From assembly GCA_013151535.1 (NCBI GenBank), contig JAADIC010000058.1, positions 1 to 8,209 on the forward strand: 8,209 nt of DNA. Reading direction: 5' to 3'. This DNA is from Alphaproteobacteria bacterium (GTDB lineage Bacteria; Pseudomonadota; Alphaproteobacteria; Rhodobacterales; Rhodobacteraceae). The position numbers and the translations under genes are program-made. The notes beneath the pieces were generated by a model, which saw nothing but the letters and a program-made list of their open reading frames with translations, was not told the DNA's origin and made no database searches. Shown here one piece after another: positions 5,597 through 8,209 of this stretch (its first letter is position 1; each line of letters opens with the position of its first letter).

Positions 5597-5618
5597 GCTG
5601 CGCTGCGGCAAAATGCTG
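5597..5618. promoter_or_regulatory. ccr-like regulatory motif in the ecm/acyltransferase divergent region
   Basis: The 162-bp divergent gap (5529-5690) contains GCTGCG (5597-5602) followed by GCAAAATGCTG (5608-5618). The same arrangement, GCTGCG then GCAGAATGCTG (3981-3991), occurs in the ccr tandem repeat, with ten of eleven bases shared in the longer word. It lies about 75-95 bp before the ecm start and about 70-90 bp before the acyltransferase start, so it could serve either. The rest of the gap shows no gene. Confidence 0.5.
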
Positions 5619-5630
5619 GACGACATGAAA

Positions 5631-5659
5631 TTGCGCCTATCGTTTGATTCGTGTAATTT
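5631..5659 (+). promoter_or_regulatory. Weak candidate ecm promoter
   Basis: TTGCGC (5631-5636) and TAATTT (5654-5659) are separated by 17 bp, each matching three of six consensus bases. They lie 32-60 bp ahead of the ecm ATG and just downstream of the ccr-like motif. Support is weak. Confidence 0.25.
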
Positions 5660-5690
5660 TGTTACTAACGAGACCACAAAGGCCCAAGCG

Positions 5691-7643
5691 ATGATCCCCA
5701 ACACACCCCGCCCCTGGCTGTTTCGCACCTATGCCGGCCATTCCACCGCCAAAGCCTCGAACGAACTTTATCGGGGCAATCTGGCCAAGGGGCAAACCGG
5801 CCTGTCGGTGGCCTTCGATCTGCCGACACAAACCGGTTATGACAGCGATCACATTCTGGCGCGGGGTGAGGTTGGCAAGGTTGGCGTACCACTGGCGCAT
5901 CTGGGGGATATGCGCGCGTTGTTTGCCGATATTCCACTGGAAAAGATGAATACCTCGATGACCATCAACGCCACTGCCCCGTGGCTGCTGGCGCTTTATA
6001 TCGCGGCAGCCGAGGAGCAGGGGGCGGATGTAAAAGCCCTGCAAGGCACCGTGCAAAACGACATCATCAAGGAATATTTGTCACGCGGCACTTACGTCTG
6101 CCCGCCAAAACCAAGCCTGCGCCTGATAACCGATGTGGCCGCCTATTGTTATGAAAACGTACCAAAATGGAACCCGATGAACATCTGTTCCTATCACCTG
6201 CAAGAGGCTGGGGCGACGCCGGAGCAAGAGCTGGCATTCGCCTTGGCCACGGCCACCGCAGTTCTGGATGACGTGCGCGGTAAAGTGTCCGAAGCGGATT
6301 TTCCCGCCGTGGTCGGGCGTATATCGTTCTTTGTAAACGCGGGTATCCGCTTTGTCACCGAGATGTGCAAAATGCGGGCTTTCGTCGATCTGTGGGACGA
6401 GATTTGCGAGCATCGTTATGGGGTGCAAGACCCGAAAATGCGGCGCTTTCGCTATGGTGTTCAAGTCAACTCGCTTGGTTTGACCGAGCAGCAGCCGGAA
6501 AATAACGTCTATCGCATCCTGCTGGAAATGCTGGCCGTGACCCTATCCAAAAACGCCCGCGCCCGCGCCGTGCAACTGCCCGCGTGGAACGAGGCGCTGG
6601 GCCTGCCACGCCCGTGGGATCAGCAATGGTCACTGCGCATGCAACAAATTCTGGCGTTTGAAACCGACCTACTGGAATTCGACGATCTGTTTGACGGCAA
6701 TCCGGCGGTGGAGCGTAAGGTTGAAGAACTGAAAGCTGGCGCGCGTGAGGAACTGGCGACGATTGATGCCATGGGCGGCGCGGTGGCAGCAATTGAGTAT
6801 ATGAAAGGCCGCCTTGTTGATAGCAACGCCGCGCGGTTGGCGCGGGTAGAAAGTGGCGCAACCACGGTGATTGGTGTGAACCGGTTCACCGAAGGCGCGG
6901 ACAGCCCGCTGACCGGTGGGGATGGTTCGGTCATGGTGGTCGATCCTGCGGCTGAAAAGGATCAGGTCGCGCGGCTGGAAAGCTGGCGGGCGGAACGAAA
7001 TGACGCGGATGCACAGGCCGCGTTGGCAGGTTTGCGCGAAGCGGCCAAATCTGGGGCCAACATCATGCCCCCCTCGATCATCGCGGCGCGCGCGGGGGTC
7101 ACCACCGGCGAATGGGGGCAAGTTATGCGCGATGTGTTCGGCGAATACCGCGCACCCACCGGCGTGGGTAAAGCGATTTCTAACCGCACGGAAGGGTTGG
7201 ACGACATTCGTGAAGCGGTGAATGAAGTGTCAACAAAACTCGGGCGGCGGCTCAAGTTTCTGGTTGGCAAACCGGGGCTGGATGGCCACTCCAACGGGGC
7301 CGAACAAATCGCGGTGCGGGCGCGTGATTGCGGTATGGACATCACCTATGACGGCATCCGCCTGACACCCGAGGCGATTGTCAACGCAGCGGTTGAGGAG
7401 CAGGTCCATGTGGTTGGCCTGTCAATCCTGTCGGGCAGTCATGTGCCATTGATCCGCGAAGTGATGGCGCGGATGCGGGCCGCCGGATTGGCGGATATTC
7501 CTGTGGTCGTCGGCGGAATTATTCCTGACGAAGATGCAAAAACCCTGCGCGCGTTTGGTGTGACGGCAGTTTACACCCCCAAGGATTTTGAGCTGAACAA
7601 GATCATGATGGATATTGTCGAGCTTGTGGGGGCCGACGCCTAA
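5691..7643 (+). CDS. ecm: Ethylmalonyl-CoA mutase, coenzyme B12-dependent
   Basis: This 650-residue cytoplasmic enzyme rearranges (2R)-ethylmalonyl-CoA to (2S)-methylsuccinyl-CoA in the ethylmalonyl-CoA pathway. The N-terminal catalytic barrel shows PWLFRTYAGHSTAKASN (8-24), AFDLPTQTGYDSD (41-53), NTSMTINATAPW (87-98) and GTVQNDIIKEYLSRGTYVCPP (119-139). The C-terminal cobalamin-binding domain has DGHSNG at 531-536 with H533 as the expected lower axial ligand, SILSGSH (578-584) and GGIIPDED (608-615). It matches Ecm more closely than methylmalonyl-CoA mutase, from memory of the Rhodobacter protein. A longer reading frame from 5586 adds 35 residues that do not fit the family; the ATG at 5691 does, although its ribosome site (AAAGG, about ten bases away) is weak. 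The gene is divergent from the acyltransferase and followed 97 bp later by deoD. Confidence 0.96.
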   Translation: MIPNTPRPWLFRTYAGHSTAKASNELYRGNLAKGQTGLSVAFDLPTQTGYDSDHILARGEVGKVGVPLAHLGDMRALFADIPLEKMNTSMTINATAPWLLALYIAAAEEQGADVKALQGTVQNDIIKEYLSRGTYVCPPKPSLRLITDVAAYCYENVPKWNPMNICSYHLQEAGATPEQELAFALATATAVLDDVRGKVSEADFPAVVGRISFFVNAGIRFVTEMCKMRAFVDLWDEICEHRYGVQDPKMRRFRYGVQVNSLGLTEQQPENNVYRILLEMLAVTLSKNARARAVQLPAWNEALGLPRPWDQQWSLRMQQILAFETDLLEFDDLFDGNPAVERKVEELKAGAREELATIDAMGGAVAAIEYMKGRLVDSNAARLARVESGATTVIGVNRFTEGADSPLTGGDGSVMVVDPAAEKDQVARLESWRAERNDADAQAALAGLREAAKSGANIMPPSIIAARAGVTTGEWGQVMRDVFGEYRAPTGVGKAISNRTEGLDDIREAVNEVSTKLGRRLKFLVGKPGLDGHSNGAEQIAVRARDCGMDITYDGIRLTPEAIVNAAVEEQVHVVGLSILSGSHVPLIREVMARMRAAGLADIPVVVGGIIPDEDAKTLRAFGVTAVYTPKDFELNKIMMDIVELVGADA

Positions 7644-7657
7644 GTATTTTCGGAACG

Positions 7658-7744
7658 ATGAAAGGAACGGGCGGCACTGTCTTGCGGTCACGCGCGCCTT
7701 GGGGCAAAGTCGTGGGAACTTTCTTTGAGCGGAGACTTTCATGA
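7658..7744 (+). CDS. Possible 28-residue basic peptide overlapping the deoD start
   Basis: An ATG at 7658 opens 28 codons whose TGA overlaps the deoD ATG as ATGA. The peptide is basic and includes RAPWGKVVGTFFERR, with GGA shortly upstream as a weak ribosome site. It fills the gap between ecm and deoD almost completely. The stop/start overlap suggests translational coupling, and no ecm terminator is seen in this gap. It may equally be a chance ORF; I do not recognise a family. Confidence 0.35.
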   Translation: MKGTGGTVLRSRAPWGKVVGTFFERRLS

Positions 7745-8209
7745 CCATCCATATCGGGGCCGAAAAAGGCGATATTGCTGAAACCGTTTTGATGCCGGGT
7801 GATCCTTATCGGGCAAAATGGGCAGCGGAGACTTTTCTTGAAGGCGCGGTTTGCGTGAATGAAGTGCGCGGCATGCTGGGCTTTACCGGCACTTGGCGCG
7901 GCAATCGAGTGAGCATTCAAGGCTCGGGCATGGGGATGCCCAGCCTTTCGATCTATGCGAACGAGTTAATCAAGGATTTTGACGCGAAAACCCTGATCCG
8001 CATTGGTTCAGCCGGTGGTCTGGTCGATCAGGTTGGCATCCGCGACGTTATTCTGGCCATGACCTGCACCACGCTGGGCAACCCAAGTCGCGGAATTTTT
8101 CGTGGCCTGAATTATGCGCCCTGCGCTGATTGGAGCCTTCTTAGCGCTGCTGCCAAAGCGGCAGAGGTGCAGGGCGCGACAACCCATGTGGGTGGCATTT
8201 ATTCGTCAG
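7741..8209 (+). CDS. deoD: Purine nucleoside phosphorylase DeoD-type, N-terminal part (runs off the window)
   Basis: This enzyme splits purine (deoxy)nucleosides with phosphate to base and (deoxy)ribose 1-phosphate in purine salvage. The 156 visible codons align without gaps to the start of E. coli DeoD: H4, the phosphate-binding G20 and R24 in LMPGDPYR, R43 in NEVRGMLGFTGT, SGMGMPSLSIY, then R87 and S90 in LIRIGSAGG. The catalytic aspartate and the nucleoside-binding Met-Glu lie beyond the window. The ATG has GGAG (7731-7734) six bases upstream. It follows ecm on the same strand and may be partly cotranscribed with it, although purine salvage has no direct link to the ethylmalonyl-CoA pathway. 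A close relative with different nucleoside preference is possible. Confidence 0.94.
   Translation, partial: MTIHIGAEKGDIAETVLMPGDPYRAKWAAETFLEGAVCVNEVRGMLGFTGTWRGNRVSIQGSGMGMPSLSIYANELIKDFDAKTLIRIGSAGGLVDQVGIRDVILAMTCTTLGNPSRGIFRGLNYAPCADWSLLSAAAKAAEVQGATTHVGGIYSS

Noticed and set aside
5586..5690. N-terminal extension of Ecm
   Set aside because: The 35 extra residues run through the promoter region and ccr-like motif; the family begins near PWLFRTYAGH.
5489..5728. 79-codon minus-strand ORF across the divergent promoter
   Set aside because: Overlaps both flanking genes' starts in another frame and shows no domain features.

Overview
The window looks like the chromosome of an alphaproteobacterium of the order Rhodobacterales (Roseobacter/Rhodobacter-like). 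It carries the two signature enzymes of the ethylmalonyl-CoA (EMC) pathway, crotonyl-CoA carboxylase/reductase (ccr) and ethylmalonyl-CoA mutase (ecm), beside a LuxR/LuxI quorum-sensing pair. The ccr and ecm proteins closely match the Rhodobacter enzymes as I remember them. This is inference from protein recognition; no search was run.

Layout, left to right. Positions 1-567 (minus) hold the N-terminal part of a RecD/AAA-type helicase ATPase, cut by the window edge. Positions 625-1248 (minus) hold a complete acyl-homoserine-lactone synthase (LuxI family). A 340-bp AT-rich gap (1249-1588) holds several inverted repeats and no convincing gene. Positions 1589-2302 (minus) hold a complete LuxR-type regulator, overlapped at its start by a 70-residue unknown protein (2247-2459, minus) that has its own good promoter. 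Positions 2660-3955 (minus) hold ccr, with a tandem 15-bp repeat and a further dyad in its promoter. Positions 4105-5528 (minus) hold a glycerol-3-phosphate-acyltransferase-like gene that appears split into two frames. Positions 5529-5690 are a divergent promoter region. Positions 5691-7643 (plus) hold ecm, followed by a possible 28-codon ORF and the 5' part of deoD (7741 to the window end).

How the parts may work together. Ccr and Ecm carry out two steps of the EMC pathway, which lets cells lacking isocitrate lyase assimilate acetate and other C2 precursors. Their upstream regions share an 11-bp word, GCARAATGCTG, which in ccr lies inside the tandem repeat covering the predicted promoter, so a common regulator is plausible. 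The luxR/luxI genes and the helicase lie downstream of ccr on the same strand. A promoter and a possible terminator after ccr suggest that quorum sensing is at least partly its own transcription unit.

The most interesting points are the repeat-structured ccr operator and its echo before ecm, the split acyltransferase with a TGATG stop/start overlap, the paired AT-rich palindromes between luxR and luxI, and the small protein overlapping luxR. No mobile element, CRISPR array, tRNA or rRNA was seen.
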